From Capsulimonas sp. (GTDB lineage: Bacteria > Armatimonadota > Armatimonadia > Armatimonadales > Capsulimonadaceae), in assembly GCA_025963815.1 (NCBI GenBank), contig JAOQAA010000119.1, positions 1-11,253 on the forward strand: a stretch of 11,253 nt of DNA, in the 5' to 3' direction. The notes under the pieces were generated by a model. It was given only the letters and a program-made list of their open reading frames with translations, searched no databases and had not been told where the DNA came from. A program made the translations under genes and the position numbers. Positions 1-6,374 of this stretch are shown piece by piece; position 1 is the stretch's first letter; every line of letters begins with the position of its first letter.

Positions 1-1215
1 CGCGATCAGGCTGACGCGATGGTCGCCGGCGCGCTGGTGGAACTTGCGCGCCATGTCCGCCCTCAGAAACAGCGGCTCCGGCTTGCCGTTCTTTGCAAAC
101 GACGTCGTGGACATCACGTTCTCAAACCCGTCGTCGATCTCGGATTCCATCAGGTTCACATACGCGATAATAGCGGCGCGCATCGCCAGCGACGACTTGT
201 AATACGAGCCTTCCCGGCGGGCGGCGTAGTGCGGATCGTCCTGAGATTCCAAGAAATATTCACTGTGATCGTCCTTGGTTTCAATCCGCCACACCGTCCC
301 CAGCGTCTCTTTATTCACCTGGCAGATTTGCCGAAGCTCTCGCTGCAGGAAGCTCTCCAAAATCACCTGCTGGATCTGGTCCTCCTGAAGGTCGGGAAGC
401 ACCTGCGCGATATAGCTGGAAAAGACTCCGTTGGGCGAAAAGACGAGCATGCGCTGGGCGGAGATAAACTGATCGCGCTGCGAGGGGTTCATCGAACGCT
501 CGCGCATCATATAAAGCAGATACGCCGCCCGGTGTAGCGCCACGACCGTCTTGCCGCTGCCCGCCGGTCCCTGCACCGCCAGCACCTCCGCCGCCGTACG
601 GATAATCGCGTCCTGCTCGCCCTGGATGCTCTGGACGATCTGCCGCATCTGTCCCGTCGTGTTGCGGCCCAGAAGCCCGAGCAGCATCTGGTCGCCCTCT
701 TCGTCCTCATGGCCGAGCTTCGCGCCCCGGTCGTTATAAACGTTGACCAGCGCGCCTTCTTTGATCTCGTAACGCCGCTTCAGATCGATCCGCCCATTGA
801 GCTGCCCGGCTGGGGCGCGGTACGACGCCGGCCCTACCCCATACCGATAATAGACACTGCTGACCGGCGCCCGCCAGTCATAAACTAAGAAGGCGTTCTT
901 CTCATCGTACAGCGACGCCTTGCCGATATAGAACGTCTCCAGCGGCGCGCCGGCCTCTGTCTCCTGAAAATCGAACCGTCCAAAGTACGGCTCATTCTTC
1001 TGATCCTGAAGCACCCGCGACGCCTTCTGCGCCAGCTTCAGTTCCCACGCATTGCCCTGCGCCGCATTCACATCCTCCGCCGAAAACGACTGCCGCGACG
1101 CCCCCGCAATTTGCGCCGCCCGCCGCTCGGCCTGCGATTCAATGCTGCCGCGTACGTGATCTAAATACGCCCGCTCGGCGATGTACTCAGGATTGACTTC
1201 AGTTTCTGTGTTCAT
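1..1215 (-). CDS. helD: HelD-like RNA polymerase recycling ATPase/helicase (UvrD-like), N-terminal part, cut by the left edge
   Basis: The visible 405 residues, starting MNTETEVNPEYIAERAYLDH, read open to base 1. The N-terminal part (about residues 1-60) is charged and likely helical, as in the HelD arm that enters the RNA polymerase secondary channel. About residues 85-175 carry the family signatures FYIGKASLYDE, LVYDWRAPVSSVYYRYG and GPASYRAP. Walker A GPAGSGKT lies at residues 216-223 (bases 570-547), followed by VVALHRAAYLLY, the superfamily 1 helicase 1A domain. HelD proteins use ATP hydrolysis to remove stalled RNA polymerase from DNA or nucleic acid. They are usually about 700-780 residues, so roughly half the gene lies outside. 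The ATG at 1215 is the only good start before the promoter; its Shine-Dalgarno is weak (TTGGAA). The gene diverges from the secreted protein at 1415. The family call is sure; recycling function is inferred from the family. Confidence 0.9.
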   Translation of the reverse strand, partial: MNTETEVNPEYIAERAYLDHVRGSIESQAERRAAQIAGASRQSFSAEDVNAAQGNAWELKLAQKASRVLQDQKNEPYFGRFDFQETEAGAPLETFYIGKASLYDEKNAFLVYDWRAPVSSVYYRYGVGPASYRAPAGQLNGRIDLKRRYEIKEGALVNVYNDRGAKLGHEDEEGDQMLLGLLGRNTTGQMRQIVQSIQGEQDAIIRTAAEVLAVQGPAGSGKTVVALHRAAYLLYMMRERSMNPSQRDQFISAQRMLVFSPNGVFSSYIAQVLPDLQEDQIQQVILESFLQRELRQICQVNKETLGTVWRIETKDDHSEYFLESQDDPHYAARREGSYYKSSLAMRAAIIAYVNLMESEIDDGFENVMSTTSFAKNGKPEPLFLRADMARKFHQRAGDHRVSLIA

Positions 1216-1272
1216 AATTCCAACTTGCTCATGCGCGGGCGCGTAAACGCCGGCGCGAAAAGGCCGAAGAGT

Positions 1273-1281
1273 ATTATAACA
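1273..1281 (-). promoter_or_regulatory. Extended -10 promoter of the helD-like gene
   Basis: On the minus strand the sequence reads TGTTATAAT: a perfect TATAAT at 1278-1273 preceded by TGn. No good -35 is seen at 16-18 bases upstream (GTTCTT-like only), which is typical of extended -10 promoters. The predicted transcript would start near 1266 and leave a leader of about 50 bases before the ATG at 1215. Confidence 0.6.
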
Positions 1282-1302
1282 CAGAGCCGGCGGCAAAGAA
1301 CG

Positions 1303-1332
1303 TTGAGATTTAATTGATGGCGCTCGTGTATC
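1303..1332 (+). promoter_or_regulatory. Weak candidate sigma70 promoter for the secreted lectin-tailed protein
   Basis: TTGAGA at 1303-1308 is followed after 18 bases by TGTATC at 1327-1332. The match is poor at the -10, and the region also contains TTGACC at 1375-1380 without a partner. Apart from the opposing helD promoter I see nothing else in the 199-base divergent gap. This is a tentative assignment. Confidence 0.25.
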
Positions 1333-1414
1333 GTGAGAACACAAAAATGGCTTAAGATTGCAGCCGCCTCGGAATTGACCGATGCGCGGTAATTTTATTC
1401 AGGAGAGTGTGTTC

Positions 1415-2686
1415 ATGAAGGGTTTGCTGAAGATTACGGCGACGGCTTTGCTGGCGGCGACCACGCTGGGTCACGCCGCGCCGCAGGCGCTCGCGCAGGG
1501 CGATCCGGTCATCAAGGTCCATACCGGGAAGTACTATGACTTCTATACAACCCAGAACACCTGGGATGCGATGAAGCCGGAGATCACGCCGAACTTTAAG
1601 ATCTACAATGATGCGGTGGACAAGCTGATTCACGATTGGGGCATCCCGGCGCCGAAGAAGCATTACTATTGCTATGTCGATCCGAGCGGCAAGAACGGCG
1701 CATATGCGACTGGGGATATCGGCCAAGTGTCGGCGGCGCGCCGCTCTTCGCCCTCGACCGGCATCGGCGTGAACTCCAATCTGTTTCAAGTTCCCGGATA
1801 CGGCGTCCCCGGCGGCACCGCGACGGTATTCGGCGTGCATGAGATCGTGAACGACTTTACCGGCGCGGTCTCGGGCGGGTGGCCGCGCGACTGGTGGGCA
1901 GACGACCGCAGCCCCTTCCCCGGCATGACGGAAATTCACCTGCTGAACGAGCTGGGCCTGCCGGAGATCGCGAAGGCCGACGACAAGGATCTGAGCCGAG
2001 ACCCACTGTACGTGATGTTCAAAGCGATCCAGGCCAAGTACGGCTGGGGCGTCTTCTCGCGCATGTTCTCGAACATGACCACGAACCATGTCAACTGGTC
2101 GCAGGTGGACAGCGGGCACAACCCGTCGGCGGTCCTGACGAACATGGTGACAGCCTATATGGTTCTCGGCTCCGGCGACACGCCCGACTCCATGGATACT
2201 CTCTTTACAATCGGTCCTGTACCAGGCTACAGCCTGGAGACGACGAAGGCGAATCTTGCTGGCCTGGGATACGGCGGTCCGCCGCCGGCATCGGGCGAGT
2301 ACACGCTCACAAGCGTGAAGAGCGGCCAGGTCCTTGACGCCGGCGCCAACATGGCGGGATTAAGCGTCAAGGCGAACACTCCCGACGAAGCGTCGGACGA
2401 GCAGTGGACATTGACGCCCCTGGGCAAGAACCGTTACAGCATCAAGAGCGTGCGGACGGGACTGGCGCTGGAAGCCGGATCGAAAACGACAAGCGCCAGC
2501 GTTCGTCTAAGCGCGCCGCACAAAACGCTCGCGCAGACATGGACAATCACATCCTCCCTCAACGGTTTCGTGATCGCCTCCTCCCTGTCCAAGCGCGCTC
2601 TGGACGGCGGAGCCGGCAAATCCTCCGCCAATCTTCTTCTCAAGCCAGCCAGCGGCGGCGCCGCCCAGAAGTGGATCATCCATTAG
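1415..2686 (+). CDS. Secreted protein: degenerate gluzincin-like (HExxN) domain plus C-terminal ricin-type beta-trefoil lectin domain
   Basis: The product is 423 residues. Residues 1-27 form a Sec signal peptide (MKGLLKI, then an Ala/Leu core, then ALA|QG). An in-frame ATG at 1382 exists, but the ATG at 1415 has AGGAGA at 1401-1406 with an 8-base spacer and places the signal peptide correctly. Residues about 30-290 have no confident family. VFGVHEIVNDF (HEIVN at 142-146), then WPRDWWADDRSPFPGMTE and YGWGVFSRMF, recall the helix-glutamate-WW pattern of gluzincin (peptidase MA / M60-like) folds. The second zinc histidine is replaced by Asn, so activity is doubtful. Residues about 295-423 make three beta-trefoil repeats ending EQW (329-331), QTW (374-376) and QKW (418-420), typical of ricin-B carbohydrate-binding modules. 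It probably acts outside the cell on glycan or glycoprotein. It is monocistronic, with a hairpin just downstream. The lectin call is strong; the peptidase-like call is an inference. Confidence 0.85.
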   Translation: MKGLLKITATALLAATTLGHAAPQALAQGDPVIKVHTGKYYDFYTTQNTWDAMKPEITPNFKIYNDAVDKLIHDWGIPAPKKHYYCYVDPSGKNGAYATGDIGQVSAARRSSPSTGIGVNSNLFQVPGYGVPGGTATVFGVHEIVNDFTGAVSGGWPRDWWADDRSPFPGMTEIHLLNELGLPEIAKADDKDLSRDPLYVMFKAIQAKYGWGVFSRMFSNMTTNHVNWSQVDSGHNPSAVLTNMVTAYMVLGSGDTPDSMDTLFTIGPVPGYSLETTKANLAGLGYGGPPPASGEYTLTSVKSGQVLDAGANMAGLSVKANTPDEASDEQWTLTPLGKNRYSIKSVRTGLALEAGSKTTSASVRLSAPHKTLAQTWTITSSLNGFVIASSLSKRALDGGAGKSSANLLLKPASGGAAQKWIIH

Positions 2687-2708
2687 GCATAGCCGTCTCA
2701 CGCGTCTT

Positions 2709-2741
2709 AGGAGACCGCCTCAGAAATTGAGGCGGTCTCCT
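2709..2741 (+). terminator. Strong hairpin terminator after the lectin-tailed protein
   Basis: A perfect 14-bp stem (2709-2722 with 2728-2741) encloses the 5-base loop GAAAT, 22 bases after the stop codon. There is no T tract directly after the stem; a T6 run comes at 2755-2760. It is therefore a probable terminator or RNA-stabilising hairpin separating this gene from blaI. Confidence 0.65.
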
Positions 2742-2762
2742 GGAACAAAATAAGTTTTTTCA

Positions 2763-2771
2763 TGGTATTAT
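2763..2771 (+). promoter_or_regulatory. Extended -10 promoter of the blaI-M56 operon
   Basis: TGG followed by TATTAT (2766-2771) forms an extended -10 element. No convincing -35 lies 17 bases upstream. The last base overlaps the first base of the TACGAA-N4-TTCGTA operator, so a bound repressor would cover the predicted start of transcription at about 2777-2779. Confidence 0.5.
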
Positions 2772-2786
2772 ACGAATAACTTCGTA
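2771..2786 (+). promoter_or_regulatory. Predicted BlaI-type operator, copy 1 (autoregulatory)
   Basis: TACGAA (2771-2776), a 4-base spacer TAAC, and TTCGTA (2781-2786) form a perfect inverted repeat directly after the -10 box. The right half also sits in a nested perfect 14-bp palindrome, ACTTCGTACGAAGT (2779-2792). The same TACGAA-N4-TTCGTA arrangement recurs at 5160-5175. Known BlaI/MecI operators are dyads overlapping the promoter of the repressor operon, usually built on TACA/TGTA, so this would be a lineage-specific half-site. Position and recurrence are seen; binding is inferred. Confidence 0.65.
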
Positions 2787-2802
2787 CGAAGTGAGGAATA
2801 AT

Positions 2803-3180
2803 TTGCGCAAACAATACAAACCAAGCGAACTGGAATATGCGATTTTACAGGTTCTCTGGCATCTGGGCTCCGGCACCGTACGGGATGTCCATAACCGTCT
2901 CAGCGAGAACCGCGAGATCGGCTATACGTCCGTCTTGAAAACCCTCCAGATCATGACGGAGAAAGAACTGGTGCTCCGAGACGAACGGGAACGCGCGCAT
3001 ATCTACACGCCCGCCTTCTCCGAGGAATCCGCGCAGGGGACGATCGTGACGGATCTTTTGGCGCGTGTGTTCGGCGGTTCCGCGCAGCATCTGGTGCTGC
3101 GCGCTCTGCAAGTCAAGCCGGCGACTCCGGAGGAGCGGGCGGAGATCCGCCGACTTCTCGACGAGATGGAGGAAGATTAA
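2803..3180 (+). CDS. blaI: BlaI/MecI-family winged-helix transcriptional repressor
   Basis: With a TTG start at 2803 the protein has 125 residues, the usual BlaI length. It begins RKQYKPSELEYAILQVLW, then TVRDVHNRLSE and GYTSVLKTLQIMTEKELV, the winged-helix DNA-binding domain, then AHIYTP in the wing. The C-terminal half (ESAQGTIVTDLLARVFGGS and onward) matches the helical dimerisation region. The family binds operator dyads as dimers and is inactivated when the M56 partner is activated. GTGAGG at 2791-2796 gives a Shine-Dalgarno 6 bases before the TTG. The in-frame GTG at 2791 is an alternative, but it would lie inside the operator palindrome, about 13 bases from the predicted transcript start, without its own Shine-Dalgarno. 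The stop codon abuts the ATG of the receptor gene, so the two are one operon. Family call is firm; the regulated signal is unknown. Confidence 0.92.
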   Translation: MRKQYKPSELEYAILQVLWHLGSGTVRDVHNRLSENREIGYTSVLKTLQIMTEKELVLRDERERAHIYTPAFSEESAQGTIVTDLLARVFGGSAQHLVLRALQVKPATPEERAEIRRLLDEMEED

Positions 3181-5088
3181 ATGCTGATCTGGTCTCGGGA
3201 CGCTTTTATCGCCGCGCTTGCTCTATCTTTGCTGCATTCGCTCTGGCAGGGAACGATCCTTGGCCTGCTGGGCGCCGCGCTGAACGCGCGCCTTCAGCGC
3301 GCCACTCCCGATGTCCGCTGCGGAGCGTTCTCCGTGCTGCTACTTGCGGTGTTCACCGTTTGGCTTGGCACATTTTGCTGTCTCTACGGGGCCGGAATCC
3401 AATCAGCGCCCCTGGCGGCGCAGGCATCGTCGGCGACAGCGCCTGTGATTGTCTCAGTCAGCAATGTCCCAACGGCGATGTCCGGGATGATTGCCCTCAC
3501 GCAGCCGCTTTATCCCGCGCTGGTCGGTCTCTGGGCGCTGGGTATTTGCCTCTTTTCTTTGCGGTATCTGGGCGGCTTTCTGCTGCTGCGCCGCCTGAGC
3601 CGGACAGCGACTGCGGCGTGTCCGCCGGAATGGACAGCGCAGGCTCAGCGACTTTCGAAGCTGATGGGCATCCGGCGGAATGTCGTTCTCCGCTGCTCGT
3701 CGCAGATCGACGTTCCGTGCGTGTTCGGCGTGTTCCGATCCTGTATTCTGCTGCCGCTGAGCGCCATGAGCGGGCTCACGCCGCAGCAGGCGGAAGCGCT
3801 GATCGCCCATGAGCTCGCCCATCTCGCCCGACACGACGTGCTGTTCAACTTCATTCAAGTTTGCATCGAGACGGCGCTGTTTTACCATCCTGCGGTCCGC
3901 TGGTTATCGGCTCAGATTCGCGTCGCCCGGGAACAGCACTGCGATGACCTCGCCATCCAATTCATCGGCGACCGCGCCGTATACGCCCGCGCGCTGTTTT
4001 CTCTGGAAGAAGCGCGCGCCACCACCCCTCTCCTGGCGCTGGGCGCCAAAGGCGACAATTCCACAGCGCCGGACACACAGCTTGTCCAGCGCATCCGCCG
4101 TGTTCTGGGAGTATCCGGACCAGAGCGCCGCGATCCCTGGGCCAGAGGAGTAATGGTTCTGGGCGCCGCCGCCGTCGGACTGGCGGCCCTCCACCCCATT
4201 CAAGCCTACTCTCACGGGAAGAGAGCGACGAGCGTTCCCGCCGCTCCTTCAGAGACCGCGAAAGCAGCTTCGAAAGCCCATCCGAAGTTAGCGAAAATAT
4301 TTACCCTATCCGAGACCAAAAATATTCGCGCCGACCACACGTTCGACGCCTACATACGGATCTCCGACCGCAAGACAAGCGTCTTTGACGTCACTACGCA
4401 GCATCCGCAAAAATTGAAGACACAAGAGCTGTCCTTTATGACTGCGCCTTCGACACAAAGCAGGCTTAAAGTGATTGCCGATGCCTCGGCCCTTCTCAAC
4501 AGAACGCCGCTCATCGGCAAGAAGGGATACAGCATCGATCTGCCGCCAGCCAAGCCCTCTCAACCGACGCAAACGGAAACAGTTTGGCGGCAAAAAATCA
4601 CGACGAACCAAGCGATTCCGGCCACATCCGTCGATTCCGAGCCGTCGATGTCCGCCGATATTGCAATTGATGGCGAACAGGGACCATCCGACGCCCCGAG
4701 CGCACCCTCGCGGCATGTCACGGCGATACGCCTGCCAGACGGCGTGGAAAAGCTGGCGTCCATTCTCAGCGCTTCCAAGACCGATTTGCCGATCATCGCA
4801 GCGCCCAATGTCCGCATCAGCGCCGAAATCACGAACACACTGGTGCGAAGCAGCGGCATGCCTTTAATCGATCCGCAAATGCGGGGACGTATCGAGAGGG
4901 CATTCCCCACATCAAGTAATGTGACCATGCTGATGGTTTTTAGCAGCGCCTTGACTCCCGATACCGCCGTGGAATTAAACGGCAAGAAAGTGCGGTACGG
5001 CGACCTGGACCCAGACCTTCAGAAAATGCTCAAGCACGAGCTTCAGTCCATCCCGGTGAAAATTCAGGCGGCGCATACCCCGGCCTAA
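3181..5088 (+). CDS. M56-family zinc metalloprotease receptor (BlaR1/MecR1-like) with an unrecognised extracytoplasmic sensor domain
   Basis: This 635-residue protein starts at an ATG immediately after the blaI stop; TGGAGG at 3167-3172 inside blaI is its Shine-Dalgarno. Probable membrane helices lie at about 8-30, 48-70, 105-135 and 322-342. The M56 core runs from VPCVFGVFRSCILLPL (178 onward) to the zinc motif HELAH (H210, E211, H214), with E251 of REQHCDD as likely third ligand. Residues about 345-635 should lie outside the membrane. They are Ser/Thr/Pro/Ala-rich, with a more ordered final 120 residues (RLPDGVEKLASIL to the end), and show no recognisable penicillin-binding (transpeptidase) signature. 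In the BlaR1/MecR1 paradigm, sensor occupancy activates the cytoplasm-facing protease and the repressor is lost. Here the ligand is probably not a beta-lactam. Family call is firm; sensing role is inferred. Confidence 0.9.
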   Translation: MLIWSRDAFIAALALSLLHSLWQGTILGLLGAALNARLQRATPDVRCGAFSVLLLAVFTVWLGTFCCLYGAGIQSAPLAAQASSATAPVIVSVSNVPTAMSGMIALTQPLYPALVGLWALGICLFSLRYLGGFLLLRRLSRTATAACPPEWTAQAQRLSKLMGIRRNVVLRCSSQIDVPCVFGVFRSCILLPLSAMSGLTPQQAEALIAHELAHLARHDVLFNFIQVCIETALFYHPAVRWLSAQIRVAREQHCDDLAIQFIGDRAVYARALFSLEEARATTPLLALGAKGDNSTAPDTQLVQRIRRVLGVSGPERRDPWARGVMVLGAAAVGLAALHPIQAYSHGKRATSVPAAPSETAKAASKAHPKLAKIFTLSETKNIRADHTFDAYIRISDRKTSVFDVTTQHPQKLKTQELSFMTAPSTQSRLKVIADASALLNRTPLIGKKGYSIDLPPAKPSQPTQTETVWRQKITTNQAIPATSVDSEPSMSADIAIDGEQGPSDAPSAPSRHVTAIRLPDGVEKLASILSASKTDLPIIAAPNVRISAEITNTLVRSSGMPLIDPQMRGRIERAFPTSSNVTMLMVFSSALTPDTAVELNGKKVRYGDLDPDLQKMLKHELQSIPVKIQAAHTPA

Positions 5089-5102
5089 CGTCCGACGCAA
5101 AC

Positions 5103-5143
5103 GCGCTCCCCTTGCCAAGCAACCGCAAAAGCAAGAGGAGCGC
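5103..5143 (+). terminator. Terminator-like hairpin after the blaI-M56 operon
   Basis: GCGCTCCCCTTGC (5103-5115) pairs with GCAAGAGGAGCGC (5131-5143) with a single C-A mismatch and a 15-base loop, 14 bases after the M56 stop. A short T-rich stretch (ACTATTTTC) follows. It probably ends the operon and insulates the peptide gene, which has its own operator downstream. Confidence 0.6.
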
Positions 5144-5159
5144 ACTATTTTCAACAAAA

Positions 5160-5175
5160 TACGAAGCTATTCGTA
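5160..5175 (+). promoter_or_regulatory. Predicted BlaI-type operator, copy 2 (small secreted peptide gene)
   Basis: TACGAA (5160-5165), spacer GCTA, TTCGTA (5170-5175): both arms and the 4-base spacing are identical to the site upstream of blaI, while the spacer bases differ. That pattern is expected of a dimer-binding operator rather than a duplicated stretch. Both copies are also followed by CG. It lies 37 bases before the ATG at 5213. No clear -35/-10 pair was resolved (candidates TTTTCA at 5148-5153 and TACAAC at 5188-5193). Confidence 0.65.
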
Positions 5176-5212
5176 CGTACCAAACCGTACAACCTCACAG
5201 GAGAATGATACA

Positions 5213-5470
5213 ATGACGCTCAAACAAGCCATTCCATTTTTTGCATTGCTGCTCTTGCCGGTGGGCGCGGGAGGCGTCGTGCGCGCTTTCGCTATCTCCA
5301 GCGCTCATTCGGCAAATCCCACGGGAGAATTTCACACGCTCACGCTTCCGTCGCCGCACCATAAGCTCAAACGCAACATCAAGCCGAGTTGGGACACCAC
5401 AAAACACGTCACTTTGCCGCCAAGAAAAACAGTCACGGAACAGATCGCGGATTTGAAGGCCGGTCGCTAG
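5213..5470 (+). CDS. Small exported (or membrane-anchored) basic peptide, putative target of the BlaI-like repressor
   Basis: The product is 85 residues and not recognised. A perfect AGGAGA at 5199-5204 stands 8 bases before the ATG, so translation is well supported. Residues 1-34 look like a signal peptide: MTLK, a hydrophobic core at 7-23, then AFAISSAHSA with a plausible cut after Ala34. It could instead be a single membrane anchor. The remaining 51 or so residues are hydrophilic, basic and rich in Lys, His, Pro and Thr (for example PSPHHKLKRNIKPSW and LPPRKTVTEQI), without cysteines, so a disulfide toxin is unlikely. It is separated from the M56 gene by a hairpin and preceded by its own copy of the predicted BlaI operator. 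It could be the regulated output, a substrate of the M56 protease or a modulator of the sensor; these are hypotheses. Coding status is fairly sure. Confidence 0.72.
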   Translation: MTLKQAIPFFALLLLPVGAGGVVRAFAISSAHSANPTGEFHTLTLPSPHHKLKRNIKPSWDTTKHVTLPPRKTVTEQIADLKAGR

Positions 5471-5476
5471 CATTTT

Positions 5477-5506
5477 GGGCATTGCATTGCGTGCAATGCA
5501 ATGCCC
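5477..5506 (+). terminator. 14-bp stem hairpin after the small peptide gene
   Basis: GGGCATTGCATTGC (5477-5490) pairs perfectly with GCAATGCAATGCCC (5493-5506) around a 2-base centre (a 4-base loop if the last pair opens). It starts 7 bases after the stop. Each arm contains a tandem ATTGC repeat. No T tract follows, so it may be a Rho-assisted terminator, a 3-prime RNA stabiliser or a protein-binding dyad. Confidence 0.5.
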
Positions 5507-5522
5507 CCAAATTGAGTTCGTG

Positions 5523-5531
5523 TGTTACAAT
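5523..5531 (+). promoter_or_regulatory. Candidate extended -10 promoter of the orphan membrane protein gene
   Basis: TGT followed by TACAAT (5526-5531) matches an extended -10 element, with no -35 at the normal distance. Transcription would start near 5538, giving a leader of about 40 bases before the GTG at 5580. Confidence 0.45.
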
Positions 5532-5579
5532 GGAATGTGAACGATAAACTCCAATCCGATTTCACCAAGGAGACATCCC

Positions 5580-6374
5580 GTGCCCCCGCACCTGCCGCAC
5601 AATCTTGTTCCGATCCTCTTCGTCGTTCTCCTGATCGGTTTCCCGTATATTCTGGGCCCGATTCTCATCAAGAACTCTCAGAAAATCGCGCGGCGCGCCG
5701 TCCAGGAGCGGTACGATCCGGCGACGCTGCCGCCGGAAGCGGCTTCCTTCTTCTACAATGCGGTCACATCCCTGACTCAAGCAGGCTTCACCGTGATCGA
5801 CTATATCACGAAGCCCGGCGAGGCGCCCAATGTGACCCCATGCATTGTGAATTTGGTCAACCGATCCAACGGAGACATGGCGAGCGTCGCCTGCTTCTTC
5901 GCGGTGGTCAATGGAATAACGCAAGTGCAGAACAACAGCGTGTTCCTCACCACGGTTTACGCCAACGGCGAAATCGTGGGCAGCTGTATCATGCCGCCAA
6001 AATCTGCGGGCTCCTGCTATAAATACCGTCCCTACGCGCACGGCTGCCGTTTTTTCGACGACATTGACGTCACCGAGCTTTACCGGCGCCACCGTTTCCT
6101 GGTGGAGAAGTACGCTCCGAACAGCCCAGTGATCGTCCCGAAGCCGGGCCGTGAGATGGAGGCGTTCGACCGCATCAACGACGATGTGCACGATTATCAA
6201 GTCAAGCAAGGGTTAATGCGTATCGACACCACGCGTGACGCGTACGTCCCCACCTGGTTCGGCGCATTTTACATGACCTGGGCGCTGCTTTGGCCGTGCA
6301 AACAGCTCCGGCTGGCCGGCGCTCAGGCGAAAGCCAAACGCGAGTTAGATAATTATCGGCGTAAAACCCAGTAG
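5580..6374 (+). CDS. Uncharacterised membrane-anchored protein
   Basis: I do not recognise a family in these 264 residues. The GTG at 5580 is chosen because AAGGAGA (5567-5573) lies 6 bases upstream; the next in-frame ATG is far inside. Residues about 8-31 (NLVPILFVVLLIGFPYILGPIL) form an N-terminal membrane helix. Residues about 50-180 look like a compact alpha/beta domain with a hydrophobic strand pattern and five cysteines (C88, C105, C136, C146, C156). Near the C-terminus residues 222-240 (YVPTWFGAFYMTWALLWP) are strongly hydrophobic and may be a second membrane segment, followed by a basic, charged tail. It has its own promoter-like element, and a stop at 6372-6374 inside one arm of an inverted repeat. 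Coding status is strong (Shine-Dalgarno, length, codon structure); function is unknown. Confidence 0.8.
   Translation: MPPHLPHNLVPILFVVLLIGFPYILGPILIKNSQKIARRAVQERYDPATLPPEAASFFYNAVTSLTQAGFTVIDYITKPGEAPNVTPCIVNLVNRSNGDMASVACFFAVVNGITQVQNNSVFLTTVYANGEIVGSCIMPPKSAGSCYKYRPYAHGCRFFDDIDVTELYRRHRFLVEKYAPNSPVIVPKPGREMEAFDRINDDVHDYQVKQGLMRIDTTRDAYVPTWFGAFYMTWALLWPCKQLRLAGAQAKAKRELDNYRRKTQ

Noticed and set aside
19..537. Plus-strand frame opposite the helD-like gene
   Set aside because: It is a shadow; the opposite strand encodes Walker A and other HelD signatures in one uninterrupted frame from 1215 to the edge.
1352..2119. Long open frame on the minus strand opposite the secreted lectin-tailed protein
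   Set aside because: It is a GC-rich antisense shadow rich in Arg/His/Val with no domain pattern, and the plus-strand gene has a signal peptide, Shine-Dalgarno and lectin repeats.
4762..4776. SASK as a possible SxxK penicillin-binding motif in the M56 sensor domain
   Set aside because: An isolated SxxK is expected by chance in this Ser-rich region, and no partner SxN or KTG motif in transpeptidase context is visible.
5562..6209. 215-residue minus-strand frame opposite the orphan membrane protein
   Set aside because: No ribosome-binding site or recognisable pattern; the plus-strand gene has AAGGAGA and a clear membrane anchor.
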